From Caldicellulosiruptor owensensis OL (lineage in GTDB: Bacteria > Bacillota > Thermoanaerobacteria > Caldicellulosiruptorales > Caldicellulosiruptoraceae): a stretch of DNA of 64,000 nucleotides. The notes beneath the pieces are model-generated. The model was not told the origin of the DNA, did not search any database, and saw only the letters and a program-made list of their open reading frames with translations. Made by a program: the position numbers and the translations under genes. Positions within the stretch are counted from its first letter, which is position 1. Each line of letters opens with the position of its first letter. Location: contig NC_014657.1 in assembly GCF_000166335.1 (NCBI RefSeq), positions 1,532,501 through 1,596,500 of the forward strand, given 5' to 3'. Shown piece by piece: positions 47,000 to 56,880 of the stretch.

Positions 47000-48901
47000 C
47001 TACCTTTCAAGCAAAGAATCAACATCTAAAATAAACGCTATTTGCCCACTTCCAAGCAATGTACATCCTGAGATACCTTTTATCTTTTTTAAAATTGCCG
47101 GAAGAGTTTTTATAACAATTTGCTGCTGAGAAATCATATTGTCAACAAGTAAAACAGCACTCTTTTCACCATTTGTTACTAGTATACCTAAATAATATTG
47201 TTTTATTTTTGATAGCATATTACCTGTAAAAAATATTCTGTTTAAATCAACTATGTTAAAACACAAACCTCTTCTATAAATAAGCGGAACACCATTTTCT
47301 GATATTATCTGAGTTTTCTCAAACCTGAAGGTTTCAACAATAGAATTTAAAGGCAATACAAATATGTTCCCGTTTACATCAATTAACATTCCATCAATAA
47401 TTGCTAAAGTAAGAGGAATTTTTATTGTAAATTTCGTTCCGACATCTTTTGAAGATTCTATAACAATCTTTCCACCAATTTTTTGAATACTGTTTTTTAC
47501 TACATCAAGCCCCACTCCTCGACCCGAATATTCTGTCGTTTCTTCCTTTGTTGAAAAACCAGGTAGAAATATTAAATCAAAGAGATCATTTTCTGAAATG
47601 TCATCCGCAGATGATATTAATTCTTTTTCTAAAGCTTTTTTTATTATTTTTTCTTTATCTATCCCTTTTCCATCATCTTGAATACTTATAATAACTTCAG
47701 ACCCACTATTCTTAGCGTTTATATATATATTTCCTACCTTACTTTTTCCTTTTTGTAATCTTTCGCTCTGGCTTTCTATTCCGTGATCAATAGCATTTCG
47801 AACTATGTGAATTAACGGATCTGTAATATGCTCTATCAAAACCTTGTCAAGCTCTGTTTCTTCTCCAGAGATATGCACTTCTACAGGCTTTTGAAGTTTT
47901 GTTGACATTTCCACAATAATTCTTTTCAGTCTCTGAAATGTAGAAGAGAGCGGTAACATTCGCATTGACATCGCAACTTCTTGTAGTTCTCTTATCAACT
48001 TTGACATCTGAATTGTTAAATTTTTTATGCCGCTGTTTTCATCTCCTTTTATCTCAGGATGTTGAACAATCATCGAAAATGTTATGACCATCTCACCAAT
48101 GAGGTCTATAAGTTTATCAACTTTTTCTATATTTACATTTATTAATTTGTTTGTATAGTTAATATTGGATTGATTAGAATATTCTTCCTTGTCTTGAACA
48201 GATTTTTCTAAAGTTTCATTCAACTTAATATTTTTAATCCATGCAAAATTTTCAAACAGTTTTAAAACGTCTTCTTTTTTCATTGGAGTTTCAATTACAA
48301 TTAAAAATCCATCTTTTTTTATCTTCTCAGCTGACTGCATATTGTTTTCGATATCTGATGGTTGATATTCTAAAATCTTTACATAGTTTTTTAGATTTTG
48401 CACTATCAAGAAAGCTCTTAGATTTTCCATCTCCCAGCCTTCTTCAAAAAACAGCTTTATATAATACCTTGTTTCTTTTTTACTAACATTATCAACAAAT
48501 TCATGTAAACTCTTATTTAATTCTGTTAAAATATCTTCAATATTGTCATTAGATACACTCTTTTCAAAACCCTCAAGACAACCTATCTGGCAGTTCAAAA
48601 AGTCTACCAATCTGAGCATATTCAAAATAAATTCATCAAGATCTTTCGGAATCATTTTTCTGTCTCTTACACATACAAATATGTCTTCAGCTTTGTGACA
48701 AACTTCAGATAAATCATTAAAACCCATCATTGCAGAAGAACCTTTTAGAGTATGAAATAACCTCAAAGCTTCTGAAGCTACTGCATCTAAACTAATGTTA
48801 TTTTCTTTCAAATCAATAAATGTTCTTTCTAACGAATTAACTATTTCCTTCGCTTCACTGATAAAGATCTCAAACATAGGGTCTTTTTGTATTTCATTCA
48901 C
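47000..48901 (-). CDS. cheA: Chemotaxis histidine kinase CheA
   Basis: The 633 residues have an Hpt domain with phospho-acceptor H50 (LFHTLKGSSAMMGF), a P2-like region, a dimerisation domain (about 250-320), an ATPase domain with HIVRNAIDHGIES and GRGVGLDVVKNSI, and a C-terminal CheW-like domain. The start is a GTG behind AAGGTGAG. It phosphorylates the CheY encoded just upstream. Confidence 0.96.
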   Translation of the reverse strand: MNEIQKDPMFEIFISEAKEIVNSLERTFIDLKENNISLDAVASEALRLFHTLKGSSAMMGFNDLSEVCHKAEDIFVCVRDRKMIPKDLDEFILNMLRLVDFLNCQIGCLEGFEKSVSNDNIEDILTELNKSLHEFVDNVSKKETRYYIKLFFEEGWEMENLRAFLIVQNLKNYVKILEYQPSDIENNMQSAEKIKKDGFLIVIETPMKKEDVLKLFENFAWIKNIKLNETLEKSVQDKEEYSNQSNINYTNKLINVNIEKVDKLIDLIGEMVITFSMIVQHPEIKGDENSGIKNLTIQMSKLIRELQEVAMSMRMLPLSSTFQRLKRIIVEMSTKLQKPVEVHISGEETELDKVLIEHITDPLIHIVRNAIDHGIESQSERLQKGKSKVGNIYINAKNSGSEVIISIQDDGKGIDKEKIIKKALEKELISSADDISENDLFDLIFLPGFSTKEETTEYSGRGVGLDVVKNSIQKIGGKIVIESSKDVGTKFTIKIPLTLAIIDGMLIDVNGNIFVLPLNSIVETFRFEKTQIISENGVPLIYRRGLCFNIVDLNRIFFTGNMLSKIKQYYLGILVTNGEKSAVLLVDNMISQQQIVIKTLPAILKKIKGISGCTLLGSGQIAFILDVDSLLER

Positions 48902-48921
48902 AGTCTCACCTTCTTATCCCT

Positions 48922-49278
48922 TTATAAAGAGGACAAGACCTTTACCAAATGTTCTTCCTTGTATGGCTTTACAATAAATCCTTTTGCCCCATTTAATACT
49001 GCTTCTTTTACCTTCTCTTCCTGCCCTAAAGCGGTTATCATGACTACTTTTGCGTTTTTATCTATCTCCATAATCTTCTTTAAAACTTCTATACCATCCA
49101 TCTCTGGCATTGTAATATCAAGAGTTACTATATCTGGATTGAGTTGCTGAAAAAGTTTTATACAGCTTTTCCCATCACAAGCCTCACCTACAACCTCAAA
49201 ACCATATTTTTCTAATGTTTGTCTTAAAGAATACCTCACAAATGCTGCATCATCTACAATCAATACCTTTTTTTTCAT
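48922..49278 (-). CDS. cheY: Chemotaxis response regulator CheY
   Basis: The 118 residues are a lone receiver domain with D9/D10, phospho-acceptor D54, T82 and K104. It is the output of CheA to the motor. GGGGAGGG lies upstream of the start. CheB, CheR, CheC and CheD are not in this cluster. Confidence 0.94.
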   Translation of the reverse strand: MKKKVLIVDDAAFVRYSLRQTLEKYGFEVVGEACDGKSCIKLFQQLNPDIVTLDITMPEMDGIEVLKKIMEIDKNAKVVMITALGQEEKVKEAVLNGAKGFIVKPYKEEHLVKVLSSL

Positions 49279-49351
49279 ACAGCATTTTTCCCTCCCCGCA
49301 GGAAAATTAATATCCCAAATTTATTTTTACCCTCTTTTTTTGTATAATAAA

Positions 49352-49394
49352 CAAAAAATCCTACACCGCACAAAAACTTTGCAGTGTAGGATTT
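49352..49394 (-). terminator. Terminator of the nucleoside operon
   Basis: AAATCCTACAC (49356-49366) pairs with GTGTAGGATTT (49384-49394) around a 17-base loop. A T-run follows on the minus strand. It lies 22 bases after the pnp stop. Confidence 0.88.
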
Positions 49395-49416
49395 ATAAGT
49401 ATTTCTTTTTTATCTT

Positions 49417-50235
49417 TTAAATAATCTCTATTAGATCACTAATTATTTTTATAAACCTCTCCTCAACCATCTTTGAAACTTCTATAACCTCTTCATGCGA
49501 AAGTTTTTTTTCAAGAATTCCTGCAGCCATGTTTGTAATACATGAAATACCAAAAACCTTAATATCCATTTGCCGCGCAGCAATAACCTCTGGCACTGTC
49601 GACATACCAACAGCATCAGCACCAAGAATCTTTAGCATTCTTATCTCTGAAGGTGTTTCATATGAAGGTCCTTTTAAAAATGCATAAACACCTTCTTTAT
49701 AATCAACGCCATTTTTCTTGTATACATCTTTTGCTTTTTCAATTATCTCTCTGTCATATGCATATGTCATATCAAAAAACCTTTCGCCAAATTTTTCTGC
49801 TTCTGGTCCAATTGCCGGGTTTTCTCCTGAAAGATTTATATGATCCTTTATTACCATTAAATCTCCGGGAGAAAGCAAAGGAGAAATTCCACCTGCCGCA
49901 TTTGTAACAATAAGGTTTTCAACTCCTAAAAGTCCTGCTGCCCTTACACCAAATACAACCTCTTCAATCTTATATCCTTCATAAAGATGAAATCTTCCCT
50001 GAAAGGCCAAAACCTCTCTTCCTTTTACTCTTCCAAAAACCAAGTTGCCTTTGTGTCCCTTGACAGTAGACACAGGAAAATGAGGTATTTCTGAATATTT
50101 GATTTCAATTTTATTTTCCATTGTATCCGCAAAACCACCGAGGCCACTTCCTAAAATAATAGCAATTTCTGGCACACTTGGAATCTTCCTTTTTATAAAT
50201 TCTGACGCTTCTTTTATCCTTTCATAATAGGACAT
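49417..50235 (-). CDS. pnp: Purine-nucleoside phosphorylase (trimeric class)
   Basis: The 272 residues have the PNP signatures LGSGLGGFAD, GRFHLYEGY, VTNAAGG, and near the end ISCITNMAAG. The Asn of this last motif reads 6-oxopurines, so inosine and guanosine (and deoxy forms) are the likely substrates. The product is ribose- or deoxyribose-1-phosphate for DeoB. The start is the ATG at 50235 after GAGGTG. It is the last gene of the nucleoside operon. Confidence 0.94.
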   Translation of the reverse strand: MSYYERIKEASEFIKRKIPSVPEIAIILGSGLGGFADTMENKIEIKYSEIPHFPVSTVKGHKGNLVFGRVKGREVLAFQGRFHLYEGYKIEEVVFGVRAAGLLGVENLIVTNAAGGISPLLSPGDLMVIKDHINLSGENPAIGPEAEKFGERFFDMTYAYDREIIEKAKDVYKKNGVDYKEGVYAFLKGPSYETPSEIRMLKILGADAVGMSTVPEVIAARQMDIKVFGISCITNMAAGILEKKLSHEEVIEVSKMVEERFIKIISDLIEII

Positions 50236-50252
50236 AAAAATCACCTCAATAG

Positions 50253-51434
50253 CTATTTTATCACAATTTCTTTTAAAAAACTCTCTCCAAACTTTAAAGG
50301 TTTAACATTCAAATACTCTGCTATTGTCTGACCAATGTCAGAAAAACTTTTTCTTATTCCAAGGTCATATCCTTTTTTGATATTCTGACCATACACAAGT
50401 ATTGGCACATGTTCACGTGAATGATCTGTTGAAGGTGTTGTCGGGTCACAACCATGGTCTGCAGTGATTATTAAAATATCATCTTTTTTAAGCTTTTCCA
50501 TGATTTCGGGAAGCCTTGTGTCAAAGTCTATCAAAGCCTTTGCATAACCATGAGGGTCATTTCTGTGACCATACAGCATATCATAATCAACAAGGTTTGT
50601 AAAAATTAGTCCTTTGTCAACTTCATCCATCACCTTCAAGGTTTTGTCAACCCCGTCCATGTTTCCTTCTGTGTGAATACTCTTTGTCAGTCCTCTTTTA
50701 GCAAAAATATCCTCTATCTTGCCTATTCCCACACATTCATAACCTACTTCTTTAATATTGTCAAGCAGCGTATTATAAGGTGGCTCAACTGCAAAATCTC
50801 TTCTGTTATAAGTTCTTACAAAACTGTTCCTATCTTGCCCCACAAATGGCCTTGCAATTACTCTGGCAACAAGATACTTTCCAACAAGAAGCTGCCTTGC
50901 TATTTGGCATATCCTGTAAAGCTCCTCAAGAGGAATAACCTCTTCGTGAGCAGCTATTTGAAATACAGAGTCAGCAGAAGTATAAACAATTGGATAGCCG
51001 GTTTTTATATGCTCCTCACCAAGCTCTTTTATTATCTCTGTACCAGATGCAACTTTGTTGCCAAGAACTTTTCTCCCAATCCTTTTTTCAAATTCCTGAA
51101 TCAAATCTTCAGGAAAACCATTTGGAAATGTCTTGAAAGGCTCTTCTAAAACAACCCCTGCAATTTCCCAGTGACCTGTGATTGTATCTTTACCTTTGGA
51201 CATTTCCTTGCTCTTGCCAAAAACCCCAACAGGGTTTGGATTAGGTGGAGTACCTTTAATATCTGTAATATTTCCTATACCGAGTTGATACAAATTTTTC
51301 AGTTCAAGTCCGCCTACAGCATATGAAATATTTGAAAGAGTATTACTTCCTTCATCACCGTAAAGATTTGCATCGTCCAGTGCACCAACACCCACACTGT
51401 CAAGTACAATCAATATAATTCTCATTTTAAACAT
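50253..51434 (-). CDS. deoB: Phosphopentomutase
   Basis: The 393 residues show the alkaline-phosphatase-like metal sites [13 protein letters not shown] near residue 8 and ITADHGCDP near 330. The enzyme turns ribose/deoxyribose 1-phosphate into the 5-phosphate. The start is either the ATG at 51434 (4 bases from GGAGG) or the one 9 bases inside (13 bases). Confidence 0.96.
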   Translation of the reverse strand: MFKMRIILIVLDSVGVGALDDANLYGDEGSNTLSNISYAVGGLELKNLYQLGIGNITDIKGTPPNPNPVGVFGKSKEMSKGKDTITGHWEIAGVVLEEPFKTFPNGFPEDLIQEFEKRIGRKVLGNKVASGTEIIKELGEEHIKTGYPIVYTSADSVFQIAAHEEVIPLEELYRICQIARQLLVGKYLVARVIARPFVGQDRNSFVRTYNRRDFAVEPPYNTLLDNIKEVGYECVGIGKIEDIFAKRGLTKSIHTEGNMDGVDKTLKVMDEVDKGLIFTNLVDYDMLYGHRNDPHGYAKALIDFDTRLPEIMEKLKKDDILIITADHGCDPTTPSTDHSREHVPILVYGQNIKKGYDLGIRKSFSDIGQTIAEYLNVKPLKFGESFLKEIVIK

Positions 51435-51469
51435 CTTACCTCCAAATACGAAGACTTAAAAGTTATTTT

Positions 51470-52135
51470 TTATTCGCCACCCACAATTGCAACACCATTG
51501 CTTGTTCCGATTCTGCTTGCGCCTGCTTGTATCATCAAAAGAGCATCCTCAAACGTTCTGATGCCACCCGACGCTTTAATTTTGACCCTGCTACCGACAG
51601 CCTTTCTCATAAGAAGTATATCCTCATACTTTGCACCGCTTTTAGAAAAACCTGTTGAAGTTTTCACATAATCAGCGCCTGCTGCGGCTGCAATTTTGCA
51701 TGCTTCTATCTTCTTTTCATTGTCAAGTTCAGAGGTCTCAATTATTACCTTTACTATTTTATTTGAATACTCTTTTGCAACATCAACAATGCTTTTTATC
51801 TCTTCGTAAACATAATCTGTATTTCCACTTAGCATAGCTCCAATATTTATAACCATATCTATCTCATCAGCACCGTTTTCAAAAGCTTCTTTTGCTTCAA
51901 ACACCTTTGTTTTAAGAGTGTTTGCGCCAAGTGGAAAACCTATCACAGTTGCCACTTTGACATTTGACTCTTTCAAATATTCCTTACACAATTTTACATA
52001 ATAAGGATTCACACAAACTGAAGCAAAAGAATATTTTAATGCCTCATCGCAAATCTTTTTTATATCTGCAGGTGTTGCAGAGGACCTTAAAAGTGTGTGG
52101 TCAATAAACTTTGCAATCTCTTCTCTGGTCATCAT
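51470..52135 (-). CDS. deoC: Deoxyribose-phosphate aldolase
   Basis: The enzyme splits deoxyribose-5-phosphate into acetaldehyde and glyceraldehyde-3-phosphate. It has about 221 residues with FIDHTLL at the start, the Schiff-base lysine region YVKTSTGFSKSGA and VKIKASGGIRT. Two adjacent ATG codons lie 5 and 8 bases after GGAGG; I used the first (52135). Confidence 0.96.
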   Translation of the reverse strand: MMTREEIAKFIDHTLLRSSATPADIKKICDEALKYSFASVCVNPYYVKLCKEYLKESNVKVATVIGFPLGANTLKTKVFEAKEAFENGADEIDMVINIGAMLSGNTDYVYEEIKSIVDVAKEYSNKIVKVIIETSELDNEKKIEACKIAAAAGADYVKTSTGFSKSGAKYEDILLMRKAVGSRVKIKASGGIRTFEDALLMIQAGASRIGTSNGVAIVGGE

Positions 52136-52152
52136 GTTCCCCTCCACGTAAT

Positions 52153-53478
52153 TTAAAATTCAAAAACATTGTCTTTTGTTATCTTTGCAAATATTACTTT
52201 TCTTTTTGGAACAGGCCTCTTAGAAAACTCAAATGCAGTTTTCACATCTGAGATGGCTTCTTCAAGCCTTTTTTCATCATTTGCATAGATTTTAGCAAAC
52301 GGCATATTCTTGGCTATTTTGTGGCCTATTTTACCAAAAAGTTGAATTCCAACCGCATAGTCAATTTTGTCTTCTTTTCTTTGTCTTCCTGCTCCAAGTT
52401 TTAATGCGCAAAGCCCAAGTTTGAGTGCATCAATATCTTTTATATACATATCTTCATCGCATTTTAGTTCATAAGTATATTTGGCTTGTGGCAGCAAAGA
52501 ATAATTGTCAACTATTTCAGGGTTTCCACCCTGGTTTTTTATAATTTCTTTAAACTTTTCAAGAGCATATCCTTTTTCAATGCTCTCAATTGCTCTTTCT
52601 TGTGCTAATTTTTTCTCCTTTTCAACTCCAGCCATAATCATCATCTCAGATGCAAATTCAATACAAAGATTCTTCAAATCTTCATGTCCTCTGCCTTTCA
52701 AAACTTCTATTGCTTCAATAACCTCAAGAGCGTTGCCAATCATAAGACCAAGCGGCTGGTTCATATCTGTAACATAAGCGATGGTCTCTCTTCCTACCAA
52801 AGTTCCAATCTCAACCATAGTATTAGCAAGCTCTTTTGCCTTTTCATACTCTTTCATGAAAGCACCTTTGCCAAACTTGACATCAAGTATTATTTTGTCG
52901 CTCCCAGCTGCAATCTTTTTGCTCATGATAGAAGATGCAATAAGTGGTATAGATTCAACTGTAGCTGTGACATCTCTCAAAGCATATATCTTTTTGTCTG
53001 CAGGAACAAGGCTTTCTGACTGCCCAACAATTGCCGCACCAACTTTATTTACAGCTTCTATAAACTCATCTTCTGAAAGCTCTGTTTTAAAACCTGGGAT
53101 TGACTCCAACTTGTCAATTGTCCCACCTGTGTGAGAAAGCCCTCGTCCTGACATCTTTGCAACCTTTACACCGCAAGATGCTGCCAGTGGTATTAAGACC
53201 AGGGTTGTTGTATCAGCAATACCACCACTTGAGTGTTTGTCAACCTTTACACCCTCTATACTGCCCAGGTCTACCATCTTGCCTGATTTTGCCATGAGCA
53301 TGGTAAATTCTACTAATTCTTCTTTTGACATTCCCCTAAAATATATAGCCATCAAGAAAGCAGACATCTGATAGTCTGGAATTTCACCTTTTACATACCC
53401 GTTTACAATAAATTCAAGTTCTTCTTTGCTCAAGATATCTCCATCTCTTTTTTTTCTAATAATCTCCGTCACCAGCAC
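52153..53478 (-). CDS. pdp: Pyrimidine-nucleoside phosphorylase
   Basis: The protein has about 441 residues with the family motifs KHSSGGIADTTTL, KMSGRGLSHTGGTIDKLESIPGF split over residues 80-125, and the KMIDAVGR-like lysine region. It cleaves uridine, deoxyuridine and thymidine. Several GTG codons compete for the start (53487, 53478, 53472); 53478 has the best spacing to AAGGTG. Confidence 0.94.
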   Translation of the reverse strand: MLVTEIIRKKRDGDILSKEELEFIVNGYVKGEIPDYQMSAFLMAIYFRGMSKEELVEFTMLMAKSGKMVDLGSIEGVKVDKHSSGGIADTTTLVLIPLAASCGVKVAKMSGRGLSHTGGTIDKLESIPGFKTELSEDEFIEAVNKVGAAIVGQSESLVPADKKIYALRDVTATVESIPLIASSIMSKKIAAGSDKIILDVKFGKGAFMKEYEKAKELANTMVEIGTLVGRETIAYVTDMNQPLGLMIGNALEVIEAIEVLKGRGHEDLKNLCIEFASEMMIMAGVEKEKKLAQERAIESIEKGYALEKFKEIIKNQGGNPEIVDNYSLLPQAKYTYELKCDEDMYIKDIDALKLGLCALKLGAGRQRKEDKIDYAVGIQLFGKIGHKIAKNMPFAKIYANDEKRLEEAISDVKTAFEFSKRPVPKRKVIFAKITKDNVFEF

Positions 53479-53496
53479 GCCTTTCACCTTCTTGCT

Positions 53497-53667
53497 TTAC
53501 TTTGTCAACAACTTGAAAATTTGTTCAATAAAAACAGCTCCCAAAAATATTCCAAGTATACCCATTATACCTGCAAACGCATTTGGGGCAGGAATTGGAA
53601 GCTTTAGAAGTTTAAATATAGCACCGACAATAAATCCTGTGATAAGAGAAAGAAATACTACTTTCAC
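53497..53667 (-). CDS. XapX-domain small membrane protein
   Basis: The protein has about 56 residues with two predicted membrane helices (VVFLSLITGFIVGAIFKLL and a second after PIPAPNAFAGIMGILGIFLG) and the XapX hallmark LPIPAPN. Function unknown; such proteins recur near nucleoside or sugar genes. A GTG at 53667 is preferred as start; a GTG 21 bases upstream would lie before the ribosome site. It sits inside the nucleoside operon. Confidence 0.8.
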   Translation of the reverse strand: MKVVFLSLITGFIVGAIFKLLKLPIPAPNAFAGIMGILGIFLGAVFIEQIFKLLTK

Positions 53668-53695
53668 CTTGGATAATCTCCCTCCCACCTTAATT

Positions 53696-54112
53696 TCATC
53701 TTCCTTTCAAGTCAAATCCGTATGGCAAAAGCTCTTTGCTATTAGTCTCTATTACTTTTGTCATATTACAATTTGAAAGATAAATGGTGCTATTTCTTGC
53801 AAGTTCAAATATCACCTGTCTGCACGCACCACACGGCGATATAGGCTCATTCTCAGGACCGATTATATAAAGAGCTTTTATTTCACTTTCACCTTCTGAT
53901 ATCGCTTTAAAAAGTGCGATCCTTTCTGCACACATGGAAAGTGAATATGAAGCATTTTCGACGTTGCACCCTGTATACACTTTGCTACTGTTTCCAACAG
54001 CTGCTGCTCCAACCTTGAAACAGGAATATGGTGCATATGCCTTTTTTTGAGCTTCTTGAGCTAAGGTCAAAAAATATATAATTGTATCATCAACTTTGTC
54101 CAAATACCTCAT
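53696..54112 (-). CDS. cdd: Cytidine deaminase
   Basis: The 138 residues have the zinc-site motifs GCNVENASYSLSMCAERIAL near residue 55 and PCGACRQV near residue 92. It turns (deoxy)cytidine into (deoxy)uridine for the pyrimidine phosphorylase of the same operon. GAGGG lies 8 bases before the ATG. Confidence 0.95.
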   Translation of the reverse strand: MRYLDKVDDTIIYFLTLAQEAQKKAYAPYSCFKVGAAAVGNSSKVYTGCNVENASYSLSMCAERIALFKAISEGESEIKALYIIGPENEPISPCGACRQVIFELARNSTIYLSNCNMTKVIETNSKELLPYGFDLKGR

Positions 54113-54115
54113 TTT

Positions 54116-54847
54116 TTATACCCTCTTTCTCACAATGTAGAATCTGAATTTCCTGGGTGAAAAATAATTTGAAGAATACAAAATTGGAATGTCGTTTTGG
54201 TCAAAATGAACCTGGTCAAGTAAAAGAACAACATCGTTCTTTTCAAGCTCAAGCTTTTTATACACATTATTTTTCTCAGCAAGCATAGGAATGATATCAG
54301 AGATTGCATATGCAATATATATTCCCATTGTGTCATTCAAATAGTCAAACAATGACTCTCCTACAAATTTAAACTCAAATGAAAAGAGCTTTGCAGGAAG
54401 TCTATCAACACAATAAACAACGGGAATACTTTCCGCAAGTCGTACTCTTTCTATTTTGATAATCTCTTCAGTTGATGGTATTCTGAGCATATGAGCCTCT
54501 TTTGCGTTAGGATAGGTTTTGGTCACAACAACATCTTTGGTGTGTGGCTTGTACCCCTGCTTTTCCATTAATTTTGTTATACTCTGAAGCTCTTCCATTC
54601 CAGATTGTAAAATTGGCCGTGATGATACAAAAGTCCCAACACCATGTTTTCTTACAACATATCCTTCTTCTTCTAATATTCTTAAAGCCTCTCTGAGTGT
54701 TGCTCTGCTCACACCAAAAAACTTTGCCAGTTCCAGCTCAGAAGGAAGCTTGTCACCTTCTTTAAATTTTTCCTCAATGAGTTGCTTTAACTTCTTTAAC
54801 ACAAGTTCATACCTTTGGGGATATCCTACTGATTCAAAACTTTTCAC
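54116..54847 (-). CDS. GntR-family (HutC-type) transcriptional regulator
   Basis: The 243 residues have a winged helix at about 5-75 (KLPSELELAKFFGVSRATLREALRILEEEGYV) and a UTRA-type effector domain (about 95-240), the HutC subfamily. It lies inside the nucleoside operon and probably controls it through the palindrome at 60291-60317. The GTG at 54847, 6 bases after AGGTG, gives MKSFESVGYPQRYELV. Upstream extensions overlap the permease gene. Confidence 0.9.
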   Translation of the reverse strand: MKSFESVGYPQRYELVLKKLKQLIEEKFKEGDKLPSELELAKFFGVSRATLREALRILEEEGYVVRKHGVGTFVSSRPILQSGMEELQSITKLMEKQGYKPHTKDVVVTKTYPNAKEAHMLRIPSTEEIIKIERVRLAESIPVVYCVDRLPAKLFSFEFKFVGESLFDYLNDTMGIYIAYAISDIIPMLAEKNNVYKKLELEKNDVVLLLDQVHFDQNDIPILYSSNYFSPRKFRFYIVRKRV

Positions 54848-54869
54848 TGCTCGCACCTGCCCTTTCTTT

Positions 54870-55799
54870 TTATTTTTTGGGCCTGTAAGGAATACCGTCG
54901 GCAGCAGGCGCAACGCTCTTGCCACCTATTCCAATCAATGCTAATATTGTAACTACATATGGTAGCATCATGATAATGTTTTTTGAAATTGAAGACTCTT
55001 GCAATGTATAGCTCAGAGCTGTTGCAAAACCAAACAAAAGTGATGCCAAAAATGACCCAACCGGTGTCCATTTACCAAAAATCATGGCAGCTAAAGCTAT
55101 ATAACCTCTTCCTGACGACATCTCAGGTGAAAAACTGTTCAAAACACCAATTGAAAGATAAGCACCACCAAGTGCAGAAAACGCCCCGCCCAGAATAACA
55201 CCCAAGTATTTCATCTTTACAACATCGATACCTGCTGTCTCAGCAGCTTCTGGATTTTCGCCCACAGCTCTAAGCCTCAAACCTATGGTTGTCTTGAATA
55301 AAAACCACTGGCTAAGTATTATCAAAACAAACATTATATAAACCATCACATTTTGTCCGCTCAAAATCTGACCAATTACAGGAACCTTATCTATAATAGG
55401 TATTCTAACATCAGGAAGTTTGGGTGTGTCAAAAGGTGTTCCTTCCGGGCCATATATGGCATTAAAAAGGTAAGCAGTGATACCAGACGCAAATATGTTA
55501 AAAGCCATACCAAGGACTATCTGGTTTGCATACATTTTTGCAGCCGCCCATGCAAATACATATGCTACCAAAATACCAGAGATTACTCCCGCTAAAAGTC
55601 CAAGCCATGCATTGTGAAAGTATGCCGAAAATGCAACAGAAACAAATGCCGAAATTAGCATTATTCCTTCCATAGAAATATTGACAACGCCAGCTCGTTC
55701 TGAAAAAGTACCGCCAATTGCCGGAAGTGCAAGCGGTACTGCCATTGCAACGGTTGACGCCCACAAATACGGGTTTGCAAAAATACTGAGTATATTCAT
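54870..55799 (-). CDS. Nucleoside ABC transporter permease (NupQ/BmpD-like)
   Basis: The 309 residues form about nine membrane helices and the inner-membrane permease repeats of BPD_transp_2 (ISMEGIMLISAFVSVAFSA near residue 40, GENPEAAETAGIDVVKMKYL near 180). It pairs with the second permease downstream in coordinates but upstream in the transcript. Confidence 0.92.
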   Translation of the reverse strand: MNILSIFANPYLWASTVAMAVPLALPAIGGTFSERAGVVNISMEGIMLISAFVSVAFSAYFHNAWLGLLAGVISGILVAYVFAWAAAKMYANQIVLGMAFNIFASGITAYLFNAIYGPEGTPFDTPKLPDVRIPIIDKVPVIGQILSGQNVMVYIMFVLIILSQWFLFKTTIGLRLRAVGENPEAAETAGIDVVKMKYLGVILGGAFSALGGAYLSIGVLNSFSPEMSSGRGYIALAAMIFGKWTPVGSFLASLLFGFATALSYTLQESSISKNIIMMLPYVVTILALIGIGGKSVAPAADGIPYRPKK

Positions 55800-55800
55800 C

Positions 55801-56877
55801 TTATTCTTGCCCTCCTACTGGTTGCAACTTTGTTTTTCCGGTTCTAATCTTTTCCATAATAATCCTATAAAGCTCTTCAATTGCAATGAAGAATATTATA
55901 AGTCCCACAACAACATCGGCAAGCTGACCAGAGATATTTGTTTGCATCTGCATTTCCTGTGCACCTGTTGAAAGTCCTGCCAGGAAAAGTGCTGCTATTA
56001 CAACACCTATAGGATTGTTGTTTGCAAGAAGTGCAACAACTATAGCAGTATACCCATAACCTGAAGTAAAGCTATCATATAGTCTGTACTGCACACCCAT
56101 TATCTGAACAGCACCAGCAAGACCAGCAAACGCGCCTGAAAGCCCCATAGCCAGAACAAGTTTTTGTGCAACGTTCATGCCAGCATACTTTGCAGCTTTG
56201 ATATTAAACCCTACTGCTCTGAGTTCGTAACCTAATGTTGTTTTGTACATGAGAATATAAACCACCACAACTGCCAGGATTGCAATGAAAAGTCCACTTG
56301 ACAGTTGTGTATTTGGTACCAAAGTATTTAATTTTGCACTGTTTTGAATCACTGGTGATTGGGGTATTGTTCCTTTGTCCATCATTGGACCGCCTTCTAA
56401 CAAATAGTGGCTAAAATAGATAGCTATATAGCTCATCATCATAGTTGTGATAACCTCATGAGCACCAGTGTAAACCTTTGCAAGCCCAGGAACAACTCCA
56501 CCCCACAGTGCACCTGCTATCATAGCGCACACAATTATTAGAGGAATGTGTAAAAACCACGGAAGACCCTTTATCTGGTACCCAAGATAAGTTGCAACAA
56601 TTGCGCCTATCCAAAACTGTCCTTCAGCACCAATATTAAAAAGCCCTGAAGAAAATGCTATTGCAACCCCAAGCCCAGTTATTATGAGCGGTATTGCGTT
56701 TGTGAGGGTTGTTGCAAAGTTCATTAGATTTCCATAAGCGCCGCTAAAAAGTGCCAAATACGCATAAATGGGATTTTGTTTTGCTGTGATTAATATTACT
56801 ATTCCACCTACAATCATGGATATAAAAATTGCAATAAGGGGCATTAAAATACTCTGCAAAACCTTTTTTACCATCAC
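55801..56877 (-). CDS. Nucleoside ABC transporter permease (NupP-like)
   Basis: The 358 residues have about ten membrane helices, with NIGAEGQFWIGAIVATYLGYQ near residue 85 and RAVGFNIKAAKYAGMNV near 225. One base separates its stop from the second permease start, so translation is likely coupled. The start is a GTG at 56877 or the ATG three bases later. Confidence 0.92.
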   Translation of the reverse strand: MMVKKVLQSILMPLIAIFISMIVGGIVILITAKQNPIYAYLALFSGAYGNLMNFATTLTNAIPLIITGLGVAIAFSSGLFNIGAEGQFWIGAIVATYLGYQIKGLPWFLHIPLIIVCAMIAGALWGGVVPGLAKVYTGAHEVITTMMMSYIAIYFSHYLLEGGPMMDKGTIPQSPVIQNSAKLNTLVPNTQLSSGLFIAILAVVVVYILMYKTTLGYELRAVGFNIKAAKYAGMNVAQKLVLAMGLSGAFAGLAGAVQIMGVQYRLYDSFTSGYGYTAIVVALLANNNPIGVVIAALFLAGLSTGAQEMQMQTNISGQLADVVVGLIIFFIAIEELYRIIMEKIRTGKTKLQPVGGQE

Positions 56878-56880
56878 TGT

